Of a stretch of 64,000 bases of DNA, positions 15,408 through 24,364 are shown in pieces. A model generated the notes under the pieces. It did not search any database. It saw only the letters and a list, made by a program, of their open reading frames with translations, and was not told the origin of the DNA. The stretch comes from an uncultured Bacteroidales bacterium (GTDB lineage: Bacteria > Bacteroidota > Bacteroidia > Bacteroidales > Paludibacteraceae). The stretch is taken from the NCBI GenBank assembly GCA_902798385.1, contig CADBWK010000012.1, positions 1-64,000 on the forward strand. Direction: 5' to 3'. How positions within the stretch are numbered: position 1 is the stretch's first letter; every line of letters begins with the position of its first letter. Both the position numbers and the translations under genes were made by a program.

Positions 15408-16856
15408 TTAATACAAATGGGCGACCAATTCATTCAGATAAACCTCTATATTCATGTACGGAGCTTTCACTGAAGTTTCTTTTGCGTCCATAAAATTATT
15501 CTTGTCCATACCGTGCGCATCCTCCCATGCATCCGGTATGCCGTCGCCATCAGTATCTACAGGCTGATCATAGGTCTTATACTCCACCTCACGACCATGT
15601 ACATCATCTTGCGAATCAATCAGACCGTTCTTAGATCCTTTAGAACCTGTATAGGTATAGGATCCATTACGTACTTCGGTGACAATGCGCTCATCTATCG
15701 CATCGCGATGTAAGGAACAACCGGCCTTGGTCAGGACTGTTTCATAGGCATTTTCAGCCGTTTCTTCATTTGCCAAAGGAGTCAATCCGTCTGTCCAACG
15801 GCTTCCCACACCGGCTACACTTATCGATTGAGATGATCCTTTCCAGTTATCGGCAGTCACAGAGGGGGAGCCATCCAAACAATTACCGTCCAGATAGATC
15901 TTAGGCGGAATCACCGTACCTAATGGAGAGCAGTTATCACAAGACGTCCACGGTTGTACCAATTGGGTTTTGTTATTGGTTGCAGGCCCCGGTTTGTAGT
16001 AGTTATTCACAAAATTAATTTTGCGTGCCTCGCCTACGCCCTCACCGCCATAAGCAGGATGAGTTCCCCAGTTATAGACTACATTATTGACGTAATCCAA
16101 CGGGCCATGATATCCATAAGCCACATATTCATGATCAAAACGGGGATTACGGGAATCATGATGGGCAAACAGGTTATGATGGAATGTTGCATTGATTCCT
16201 CCCCATATACCACCATAACCATGCGTTCCTTTAGCATGAACTGATTTACGAAGCGATTCTGTAATGAAGCAATATTGAACAGTCACATTGGTTACACCAT
16301 ATACAGAAACACATTCGTCTGTGGACCAAGAACAAGAGCAGTGGTCTATCATAATATCCTTATGATACTTATCTTTTTTTGCGTCAATATTTACGCCCAA
16401 CGCATCTGCTTCTTGCGCCCTTTCATCTCCTAATCTAAACCTCAAAAAGCGTAATATTACATTATCCGCATCAATAACCACCGGGTAATCGCTAATGCAT
16501 ATACCATCCCCGGGAGCCGATTGACCAAGAACGGTTAATTCACCATTCTTGATTACCATTTCGCCATCTAACTCTATGTTTCCGGAGATATTAAAAATAA
16601 CAATTCTTCTCCCTTTCTGGGTCAGGGCAAAACGTAATGTTCCCGGCTGAGGATTTGTCACATCGTCTTCTAATGAATTGACAACATAGATGGTGTTTCC
16701 GCGACCTCCGGTAACATATTTACCTCCGCCGTCAGCGCCCTCAAAAGCCAACACATCGGTTGGCTCTTGAGGGGTCTCCGGATCTTCCGTCTTATTACAA
16801 GCCATGAACAAGCTTGCTAAACAGGCGAAGAATATTAAGGACGGATACGTTCTCAT
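15408..16856 (-). CDS. Pectate lyase, PL1-like lipoprotein
   Basis: A lipid-anchored enzyme (lipobox SLFMACNKT) predicted to cleave polygalacturonate by beta-elimination. The parallel beta-helix starts with FEGADGGGKYVTGGRGNTIY and carries IMIDHCSCSWSTDECVSVYG, a strong hallmark of Bacteroidetes PL1 lyases, then AHHDSRNPRF for the substrate site. Near the C-terminus VDTDGDGIPDAWE is a calcium-binding type repeat typical of these enzymes. Length is 482. It lies directly downstream of susD (gap 9 nt to its coding region) in the same operon as SusC and SusD. Confidence 0.88.
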   Translation of the reverse strand: MRTYPSLIFFACLASLFMACNKTEDPETPQEPTDVLAFEGADGGGKYVTGGRGNTIYVVNSLEDDVTNPQPGTLRFALTQKGRRIVIFNISGNIELDGEMVIKNGELTVLGQSAPGDGICISDYPVVIDADNVILRFLRFRLGDERAQEADALGVNIDAKKDKYHKDIMIDHCSCSWSTDECVSVYGVTNVTVQYCFITESLRKSVHAKGTHGYGGIWGGINATFHHNLFAHHDSRNPRFDHEYVAYGYHGPLDYVNNVVYNWGTHPAYGGEGVGEARKINFVNNYYKPGPATNNKTQLVQPWTSCDNCSPLGTVIPPKIYLDGNCLDGSPSVTADNWKGSSQSISVAGVGSRWTDGLTPLANEETAENAYETVLTKAGCSLHRDAIDERIVTEVRNGSYTYTGSKGSKNGLIDSQDDVHGREVEYKTYDQPVDTDGDGIPDAWEDAHGMDKNNFMDAKETSVKAPYMNIEVYLNELVAHLY

Positions 16857-16865
16857 AATTCAATT

Positions 16866-18872
16866 CTAATAGCCGTAATCATTCCAGAGATTCGGATTAG
16901 CCGACAAGATAATGGTAAAGATCGGCCAATATTGATGATTCTCTATCTCGCTGGCAACCGTGGCTTTAAACAATCTCTTACCTGCCAAAACTGGCGAGCC
17001 ATTATCCAGCCAGAACGATTCTTTCTTAACCCAACCGCCATTATCGCTATCACTGTTATATCCGGGAGGATTGCCCATCTCATCCAAATTCAGACCGTAG
17101 ATTTCGGAAATCTTGTAAGCCGGACCTCCGGTTGCATACGAATCATCGCGCGTATATTTAATGAATACGTACGGGTTCATGTGACCATAGTAATCCGTAC
17201 CGGTCATATCAAAGATATAGTTTCCTTCTGAGTCTTTTCCACGCGAACTATTGGCTCCGAACAACTCAAACACTTCCTCCGCTTTGGTCATGTTCTTGCC
17301 AAACACACCCCAACGCATCAAATCATACTTACGAATATGCTCACCTGCAAACTCCTTAGCACGTTCCAACATGATGGTATCCATCGTCAGATTCGTTACA
17401 TCATGTTTGGTGTCTCCGTAGGCACGCTGACGAACCAGGTTAAAGATGGTAGTAGCCGGCCATTTACCTTTGTAGCTCGGTACATCATTCTGAATACCAC
17501 CAATCATCGCCTCCGCGTACATCAAGAGGATATCCGAATAACGCATAATCGGAATATTCAAACCATCGTCATCATTGGTAACATCATACGTCAACCATTC
17601 ATAACGGAATTTAGCCAAATAGAACTTATTGGAAGCATCCAGTTTTTGATACAATACCGGAGATGCACCTAAAGAATCGCCTGTCGATTGCTTGATGTCG
17701 GAATTGTCATCACTACGATAATCCCACTCATACGGAGCAATGGTCACCCACTTACGGGTATCATTCGCATCAAACATAAATACGTATTGCGGAGTCATCG
17801 ATATCTTCGCGTTACTTTTGCTCGTAGCCGTTGTATGCGACAAATGAGACAACGCTCTCTTGTTTACATACAAGCCCATACGATTCAGGAACTGACCGCG
17901 AACGTTGTTATTAAACGGTATTTCCCACAGCGTCTCCGTTCTGCCATAAGCTCTCTCATTGGCACAGATGTTTTTGAATACATCCTCATAGTGGGTCAGT
18001 AACTTACCTCCGACGCTGGCTCCATCGTAATCGATGACCATTTCGGTATATTTGACAGCCTCTCCTAACAACTCGCTACGAAGATCCCCATCTGTGGTAT
18101 TCGGCTGAACGCCGTACGATGCACCGCCACCTACGATCCACATATCCGGGCGCAATGCCAAGCCGGCATAAACCAAATCGATTCGAGCCAACAAACCGCA
18201 AGCAAACTGTTTGTTGATACGCTCCACATTGTTCTTAGCATTCCCCCAAGGAATCTCTTGCGAGAAAGGCATCAACTCGATTGCCTTGCGCAAGTCTACG
18301 CGCAGTTTGTCGTAAATTTTATTACGATCTTCCTTGGTAACATATACTGATTCAGTTGTATTCACATCAAGAGACTTGAATGAATAGGGCACATCGCCCC
18401 ACAACTTCGTCATCTCATAGTACAACCAAGCACGCAAGGTCAGCGCCTCTCCCCATAAATAGCGGATATTGGCATCGGTAGTATCTCCGTATTGCTCAAT
18501 ACCATCAATACACAGATTAGCACGCTCGATAGCACTTGTCAGATAAGACCACGGGTTTTTATCCTTGGCAATCAAGTCACCGTTGCTATCACCATCCTTC
18601 GTCATGGAGTAATCGGTGTAATCATTTCCTCCGTTATGCCATTCGATATCCGTATTATAGGATACCCAATAGGCTCCCAGACGCGTACGATAGGAGTTTT
18701 GCTCTCCGAGAATATTGTATATTCCCGCGATAACCTGCTCTGTTTCACGAGCAGAGGAGAACACACTCGCCTCGTCCATAGCAGACGGTGATTCGGTGGA
18801 GAAGAAACCGTCTTTGCAACCAGCCATCAAAACAGATGCCGTTGCTAAAATTAAAATTTGTATCTTTTTCAT
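16866..18872 (-). CDS. SusD/RagB family surface glycan-binding lipoprotein
   Basis: SusD-type proteins form a lid on a SusC porin and capture oligosaccharides at the outer membrane. The 668-residue product has a lipoprotein signal (KKIQILILATASVLMAGCKD) and typical SusD helical repeats. Motifs such as GEALTLRAWLYYEMTKLWGD, MRYSDILLMYAEAM and NLVRQRAYGD are diagnostic for the N-terminal TPR-like and C-terminal regions. The ATG at 18872 is the likely start; a TTG 18 nt upstream is in frame. It sits 20 nt after susC. Substrate is inferred as pectic oligosaccharide from the neighbouring lyase and GH28. Confidence 0.93.
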   Translation of the reverse strand: MKKIQILILATASVLMAGCKDGFFSTESPSAMDEASVFSSARETEQVIAGIYNILGEQNSYRTRLGAYWVSYNTDIEWHNGGNDYTDYSMTKDGDSNGDLIAKDKNPWSYLTSAIERANLCIDGIEQYGDTTDANIRYLWGEALTLRAWLYYEMTKLWGDVPYSFKSLDVNTTESVYVTKEDRNKIYDKLRVDLRKAIELMPFSQEIPWGNAKNNVERINKQFACGLLARIDLVYAGLALRPDMWIVGGGASYGVQPNTTDGDLRSELLGEAVKYTEMVIDYDGASVGGKLLTHYEDVFKNICANERAYGRTETLWEIPFNNNVRGQFLNRMGLYVNKRALSHLSHTTATSKSNAKISMTPQYVFMFDANDTRKWVTIAPYEWDYRSDDNSDIKQSTGDSLGASPVLYQKLDASNKFYLAKFRYEWLTYDVTNDDDGLNIPIMRYSDILLMYAEAMIGGIQNDVPSYKGKWPATTIFNLVRQRAYGDTKHDVTNLTMDTIMLERAKEFAGEHIRKYDLMRWGVFGKNMTKAEEVFELFGANSSRGKDSEGNYIFDMTGTDYYGHMNPYVFIKYTRDDSYATGGPAYKISEIYGLNLDEMGNPPGYNSDSDNGGWVKKESFWLDNGSPVLAGKRLFKATVASEIENHQYWPIFTIILSANPNLWNDYGY

Positions 18873-18892
18873 AAGACTAATGATTTTCAATA

Positions 18893-21800
18893 TTAGAATG
18901 CAAGATTAAAACCAACGTTTATACCACGAGTACGCGGGTATGCAGAATAGTCGACACCGGTCAGCATCGGGTTCTTGCTGCTATACACATCCACTTCGGG
19001 ATCAAAGCCTGTGTACTTGGTGATCGTAAACAGGTTACTTGCCTGAACGTAGATACGGCACTTTGTGATATAGGCTTTATTGATCCATTTATCCGGCAGA
19101 GAGTAACCAAGTGTCAGTTGGTTCAAACGAAGGAACGAACCATCCTCAACTGCATAATCCGTTACAACATATGCCGATGCATACGGCGACCAGATCTTGG
19201 CTCCGGCATTATCTGCATCCAGTTGCTGCGTCATTTGCTCGATGGTCATACCTTGGCCAAGGTATTTAACTACCAAGTCGGTTCCGTTCTCATCAAACAT
19301 CGAATAGCGGTTGCCATAATTCATCTCCGTCAGCAAGTTACGATAAGATGTCTTGGTTCCCGTATTGGTAACCGTTGTAAAGTCAACTTTGTTGAGGTTG
19401 AGCACTTTATTTCCAATGGAATAGGTGAAGTTTGCACCCAAGTCAACCATACCCCAGTTTTTACCGCTGATCGTGAAGTTCAGCGAGAAACCACCTTGAC
19501 ACTTAGGCATTGTGTTTCCTAATTTCACTCTGTCTCGCTCATCGATTTTTCCATCTCCGTTTTGATCTTTCAATTTGATCATACCCGGGTATGGGTTGGT
19601 CATCGATTCGTGCGGTTGAACAACACCATACGTTTCATAGTCTTTCAACGTCCACTCACGGCGAGCGGTTGTACCTCCCTTCGTACCGATAAAATCGGTA
19701 GCCTGATACCATCCGTCAGTCTCGTAACCATAGATATCACCTACCAGACCACCCGGATATACGTAGAACTCATTATACGTAATAGAGGAGGTAGAGAATG
19801 CGCTGGTTGCAGCCGGCATCTCAGCCACACCACCCAGATCCGTGATCTTCATCTGGCTGGCTGCGATATTGGCACTGATCGTTAAGTTATAGTTCAGATT
19901 ACCCGAACGTTTGTCCAAAGCGACACCGGTAACAGAGAACTCAATACCCTTGCTTTGAGTAGAACCGATGTTACGGTATTGATAGTTATATCCGGACGAA
20001 AGCGGATATAAGACAATCAGATCCTTGGTCGTATTCAAATACAGATCCAACGATCCGCTCAAGCGTTGATTAAAGAATCCGTAATCGAGACCAAGGTCAC
20101 GCGTAATCGTTGTCTCCCATTTCAGATTCGGGTTGGCTGCAATCTTCTTGCTACCGCCTACCGTCAACATCGTCGTGAAACCGGACCACCATTGTGCAGC
20201 AGCCTCACCGGCGGTGCTGGACAAAAAGTCCGAATGCAGATAACCGAGATCGACGTTATTATTACCGGCTGTACCGTAACTGAAACGAAGTTTCAACTGC
20301 GACAACCAACTACGAGAGGACTCCATAAAATCTTCTTCTGCAATATTCCATGCGATGGCAGCAGACGGGAAATAGCCCCATTGATTCTTATAAGAGAAAC
20401 GAGTCGAACCATCAGCACGGAAGGTGAGCGATGCATAGTAACGACTCTTATAGTTGTAGTCTGCGCGTGCAAAGAACGATAACATATTATCCTTGGGCAG
20501 GATATAATTCGTATAGGAAGTAGAGGTACAATTGGACAAATGGTTAAATACCTCTGAACCTTTATACTTACCTTCATATCCGATACCGGTCATCGTACGC
20601 TCCTCGCCTTTACGGATTATAATTTCCTGACCAATTGTCACATTCAAATTATGGTTATCCTTAATGGATTGCGCATAATTGAAAGTATTGGTTTGACGGA
20701 ACTGCGATTCATATTCCATCGTCTGCATAGCGATACTGTTACCTCTGGTATAGGTACGAGCCATATAAGTCGTCGGGCCATAGAAGCGGTTTGTATTCGT
20801 ACGCTTGTAGTTATAACCTACTTCCGAACGCCAGGTAAAGTATTTAGCGAACTTATAGGAAATATAACCATTTAGATCCAGTTTCTGATCCTTTTTGAAT
20901 TTATAGTTATCGTCAATGGTTACGATCGGACTATACAATCCTCCGTATGAATCTTCGTCATCCAACGACTCAGCGTCTTTCGAGTACAAGGTTACCGGCG
21001 TATAAACAACCGAGTTACGAACACGCGATTCGGATGTAGAACCTGCATCTTTCGTTGTATTGGAACCTGCGCCGTTCACTCTCGTATCCGAATAACGGGT
21101 ATTGAACGAAATGTTCATGTTCTTGATCGGTTTGAACTTAGCTTTCAAGGAGATATTATCACGGCTATAATCCGAGCCGTACATAATCGCCTTGTTATCA
21201 ACGCGGTTATAACTTATGTTGAAATTGGCATTCTTGTTACCACCGTTGATGCTAAATGAATGGTTGGAGTCAAAACCGGTTCTACCAAATGTCTCTTCCT
21301 GCCAATTCGTTCTTTCCAAGTCATTAGCGCCCTCGAGCATTTTAGCGATATCATAGCTATCTCCGCTCTTCCATCCTTCGATAAAATACGGCGCAAATTT
21401 ATCGTCCATCTTCGATGAACCTTCTCTCAAATAGGCATTCTCATACTGCAAAAGCATAAAGTTCCTATTATCCATCACGTCCAGCATTTTGGTGATTTTC
21501 TTCCAGCCTACATAACCCGAATAGGTAAAATGGAACTGCATCTTGTCATCCGCCTCATTGATAGTAGCATCCTTGGTCGTAATGATGATAACACCGTTAG
21601 CTCCTTGCGCACCGTAGATGGCGGTAGCCGCAGCATCCTTCAATACGTCCATCGAAGCAATGTCGCTCGGCGCGATATCCGAGATACTCGATACAGGGAA
21701 ACCGTCCACGATATACAACGGGTCATTGCTTTGAGTCAGTGACGTACCGCCACGCACACGAACTTTTACTTCTGCATCCGGAGCACCATCAGCTGCCATT

Positions 21801-22255
21801 ACCGACACACCGGCTAACTTACCCTGCAAAGCCTCCGCCGCATTGGCAACCGGCACATCTTTAATCTGATCGGCACTGACAGACGAAACAGCCGTCACGA
21901 GGTCACGTTTCTTGGTTGTACCATAACCGGTAACTACCACTTCCTCGAGCACCTCGCTGTTCTCGGAGAGAACTACGTTCATTACATCGCCCGTGATATT
22001 TACCTCCTGCGTCTGCATACCGATGTAAGAGAAAATAAGCACTTTTGCGTCATCCGGCACATCGATGGAATAGTTACCGTCGAAATCCGTCACTGTACCA
22101 AGCGTGGTACCCTTCACTACTACAGAGGCCGAGATGATCGTCTCTCCCGTAGCGTCTTTTACTGTTCCGCTGACCACACGAGCCTCAGCAGCCATGCCTA
22201 CAAAAAGCAAGGCAGCAAGCATCATGGTACGAAACATACTGACATTCAGTTTCAT
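18893..22255 (-). CDS. SusC/RagA family TonB-linked outer membrane transporter
   Basis: An outer-membrane 22-strand barrel that imports oligosaccharides with energy from TonB. The 1120-residue protein has a signal peptide, an N-terminal carboxypeptidase-D-regulatory-like domain (VVSGTVKDATGETIISASVV), the TonB-linked signature VLEEVVVTGYGTTKKRDLV, a plug domain (DPLYIVDGFPVSSI) and a large barrel ending in FNLAF. It heads the operon susC-susD-lyase. No hybrid two-component or anti-sigma regulator is visible next to it in this window, so control probably comes from elsewhere. Confidence 0.95.
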   Translation of the reverse strand: MKLNVSMFRTMMLAALLFVGMAAEARVVSGTVKDATGETIISASVVVKGTTLGTVTDFDGNYSIDVPDDAKVLIFSYIGMQTQEVNITGDVMNVVLSENSEVLEEVVVTGYGTTKKRDLVTAVSSVSADQIKDVPVANAAEALQGKLAGVSVMAADGAPDAEVKVRVRGGTSLTQSNDPLYIVDGFPVSSISDIAPSDIASMDVLKDAAATAIYGAQGANGVIIITTKDATINEADDKMQFHFTYSGYVGWKKITKMLDVMDNRNFMLLQYENAYLREGSSKMDDKFAPYFIEGWKSGDSYDIAKMLEGANDLERTNWQEETFGRTGFDSNHSFSINGGNKNANFNISYNRVDNKAIMYGSDYSRDNISLKAKFKPIKNMNISFNTRYSDTRVNGAGSNTTKDAGSTSESRVRNSVVYTPVTLYSKDAESLDDEDSYGGLYSPIVTIDDNYKFKKDQKLDLNGYISYKFAKYFTWRSEVGYNYKRTNTNRFYGPTTYMARTYTRGNSIAMQTMEYESQFRQTNTFNYAQSIKDNHNLNVTIGQEIIIRKGEERTMTGIGYEGKYKGSEVFNHLSNCTSTSYTNYILPKDNMLSFFARADYNYKSRYYASLTFRADGSTRFSYKNQWGYFPSAAIAWNIAEEDFMESSRSWLSQLKLRFSYGTAGNNNVDLGYLHSDFLSSTAGEAAAQWWSGFTTMLTVGGSKKIAANPNLKWETTITRDLGLDYGFFNQRLSGSLDLYLNTTKDLIVLYPLSSGYNYQYRNIGSTQSKGIEFSVTGVALDKRSGNLNYNLTISANIAASQMKITDLGGVAEMPAATSAFSTSSITYNEFYVYPGGLVGDIYGYETDGWYQATDFIGTKGGTTARREWTLKDYETYGVVQPHESMTNPYPGMIKLKDQNGDGKIDERDRVKLGNTMPKCQGGFSLNFTISGKNWGMVDLGANFTYSIGNKVLNLNKVDFTTVTNTGTKTSYRNLLTEMNYGNRYSMFDENGTDLVVKYLGQGMTIEQMTQQLDADNAGAKIWSPYASAYVVTDYAVEDGSFLRLNQLTLGYSLPDKWINKAYITKCRIYVQASNLFTITKYTGFDPEVDVYSSKNPMLTGVDYSAYPRTRGINVGFNLAF

Positions 22256-22335
22256 AAAGAGATTTTGTTTGTTGATATTAAGTTAAATGATTTGTGCTCC
22301 TTAATAACGCGCATATACGCGAAACATTTCGGCTG

Positions 22336-22343
22336 CAAAATTA
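22336..22343 (-). promoter_or_regulatory. Minus-7 box before susC
   Basis: TAATTTTG on the minus strand, followed by CAGCC, about 80 nt before the susC start. A clear minus-33 TTTG at 20 nt is not seen, in contrast to the housekeeping promoters, which would fit an activator-dependent promoter. Confidence 0.5.
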
Positions 22344-22419
22344 CACAAAAAACGCCAATCTTTTGTGGAAAAATTGACGTAATTACTGCACATATGTGCT
22401 TTTTTGCTAAATTGAGTTG

Positions 22420-24354
22420 TCAAAAAGGCTCCGCATAGGTACAACCTTCCCTCCAACGCGAACATCCGTAACGGGTGTTCCCTCGAATAATGAGTCCTTG
22501 ACGACACACCGGACAGAGCATGCCGGCTTTGTTGGATTTGACATCGCGTACCACGCCGGAAGTCATCTCCTTAAGTTCCACCAGGAAGTCTTGCGCCGTG
22601 TATTCGCCGCGCTCTATCTCACGCAGTTTTTTCTCCCAAAGACCGGTCAGTTCAGCCGACTTGAGCAGCGGAGAGATAATGAGATGAATGAGGTTGATTC
22701 CCGTCTCGGTTGCCCGAAGCGACTTGCCTTGCTTGACGATATACTTGCGCTGGTAGAGTTTCTCGATGATCGCCGCACGGGTAGAAGGACGACCGATACC
22801 GTTCTCCTTCATCGCCTCGCGCAATTCATCATTCTCCACCGTCTTTCCTGCCGTCTCCATCGCGCGGAGCAGCGTAGCCTCGGTATAGTATTTCGGCGGG
22901 GTGGTCGTCTTCTCTTTGAGCACCGGTTCGTGCGGTCCGCTCTCGCCTTTCACAAAAGCAGGAAGGGAACGAGTCTCTTCTGAGGAGTCGTCGTTTTCTT
23001 CACTAGGAGTACTAGGGTCCCTAGGTGTCCTAGGATCACTAGTTTCAAAAACAACCCTCCATCCGGGCTTCAACACCTCGCGACCGGTAACCTTAAAGTC
23101 GATATCTCCCGCTTTCGCCAGCACAGTCGTGTTGCTCACTTCGCAATCGGGATAGAACACCGCAATGAAATGCAGCGCCACGAGATCATAGACTTTCTTC
23201 TCGTCCGCCGTCATATTATCCGGTCGTTGTCCCGTAGGGATGATGGCATGGTGGTCGGTCACTTTCTTGTTGTCGAACACCTTCTTGGACTTCGGCAGTT
23301 TAGCGCCTATGAGCGGTGCAACCTGCGGGTAATAATCCTTGATACCGGCTAAGGTTGCGGGTATTTTCGGGTATATATCATCACTCAGATAGGTCGTGTC
23401 CACACGCGGATAGGTCGTGAGGCGTTTCTCATAGAGCGATTGGATCAGTTGGAGCGTTTGTTCGGCCGAGAAAGAATATTTCTTATTGCAATCAACTTGC
23501 AGAGAGGTCAAGTCATAGAGTTTCGGCGCGTACTCCGTACCTTTCTTCTTCTCCACCGACGTGATGGTCAGCGGCAGGTCTTTGATGCTGTCCACCAATG
23601 CCTGTCCCTGTTTTTCACTCGTGATGGCGTACTCGCCCTCTTCAACGGGAATCTGCGCACTGAAAAGTGTATCGCGGTAATTGGTCTTAAGTTCCCAATA
23701 GGTGCGCGGAACGAAGTTCTCTATCTCCGCCTGTCGCTTGACGACCAGCGCTAACGTCGGGGTCTGGACACGTCCTACGGACAGCACTTGCCGGTCGCGC
23801 CCGCTCCCGCGTGCGTACCTTATAGTATACGCGCGCGTGGCGTTCATACCGAGCAACCAATCGCCGATGGCGCGCATCATACCCGCCTCATACAGGTGTT
23901 GGTACTCCGATTGGTCCTTCAGTTGCTGAAATCCGTCACGGATTGCCTCTTCGGTCAGCGAGTTGACCCACAGACGCTTCACCGGACATTTACACCCGGC
24001 CTGCTGATAGACCCAGCGCTGGATCAATTCTCCCTCTTGCCCGGCATCACCGCAGTTAATCACCTCGTCGGCTTGGTCGATCAGGTTCTTGATCACATTG
24101 AACTGCTTGTGCACGCCGGCATCGCCGAACACCTTGATCGAGAAACGCGACGGAATCATCGGCAGCGAACTCAATGTCCATGCCTTCCATTGCTCCGTAT
24201 ATTCCTGCGGATCGAGCAACGCACATAGATGACCGAACGTCCAGGTAACCTGGTATCCGTTGCCTTCAAAATAGCCGTCGTGCTTCTGCTTGGCGCCTAA
24301 CACATTGGCTATGTACGCACCTACCGAGGGTTTCTCCGCTACACAAACAATCAT
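22420..24354 (-). CDS. topB: DNA topoisomerase III
   Basis: A type IA topoisomerase that relaxes and decatenates DNA. The 644-residue product starts with the TOPRIM motif MIVCVAEKPSVGAYIANVLG, has INCGDAGQEGELIQRW with the acidic metal residues, and the active-site tyrosine in TTYPRVDTTYLSDD. The C-terminus has a short zinc-finger-like stretch (CPVCRQGL, then C-x8-C). A period-9 tract (23003-23046) encodes a proline-rich insert (SDPRTPRDPSTPSEEN) between the core and the last domain. Gene order (Wza, Wzc, topB, gap 10 nt) suggests an operon, though the function is unrelated to export. Confidence 0.92.
   Translation of the reverse strand: MIVCVAEKPSVGAYIANVLGAKQKHDGYFEGNGYQVTWTFGHLCALLDPQEYTEQWKAWTLSSLPMIPSRFSIKVFGDAGVHKQFNVIKNLIDQADEVINCGDAGQEGELIQRWVYQQAGCKCPVKRLWVNSLTEEAIRDGFQQLKDQSEYQHLYEAGMMRAIGDWLLGMNATRAYTIRYARGSGRDRQVLSVGRVQTPTLALVVKRQAEIENFVPRTYWELKTNYRDTLFSAQIPVEEGEYAITSEKQGQALVDSIKDLPLTITSVEKKKGTEYAPKLYDLTSLQVDCNKKYSFSAEQTLQLIQSLYEKRLTTYPRVDTTYLSDDIYPKIPATLAGIKDYYPQVAPLIGAKLPKSKKVFDNKKVTDHHAIIPTGQRPDNMTADEKKVYDLVALHFIAVFYPDCEVSNTTVLAKAGDIDFKVTGREVLKPGWRVVFETSDPRTPRDPSTPSEENDDSSEETRSLPAFVKGESGPHEPVLKEKTTTPPKYYTEATLLRAMETAGKTVENDELREAMKENGIGRPSTRAAIIEKLYQRKYIVKQGKSLRATETGINLIHLIISPLLKSAELTGLWEKKLREIERGEYTAQDFLVELKEMTSGVVRDVKSNKAGMLCPVCRQGLIIRGNTRYGCSRWREGCTYAEPF
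23003..23046. repeat. In-frame period-9 tract (CTAGGNNTC-like units) inside topB
   Basis: CTAGGAGTA CTAGGGTCC CTAGGTGTC CTAGGATCA CTAG. As the period is a multiple of three, each unit adds three residues of the P-R/S-x type. Confidence 0.8.
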
Positions 24355-24364
24355 GCTCTAATCA

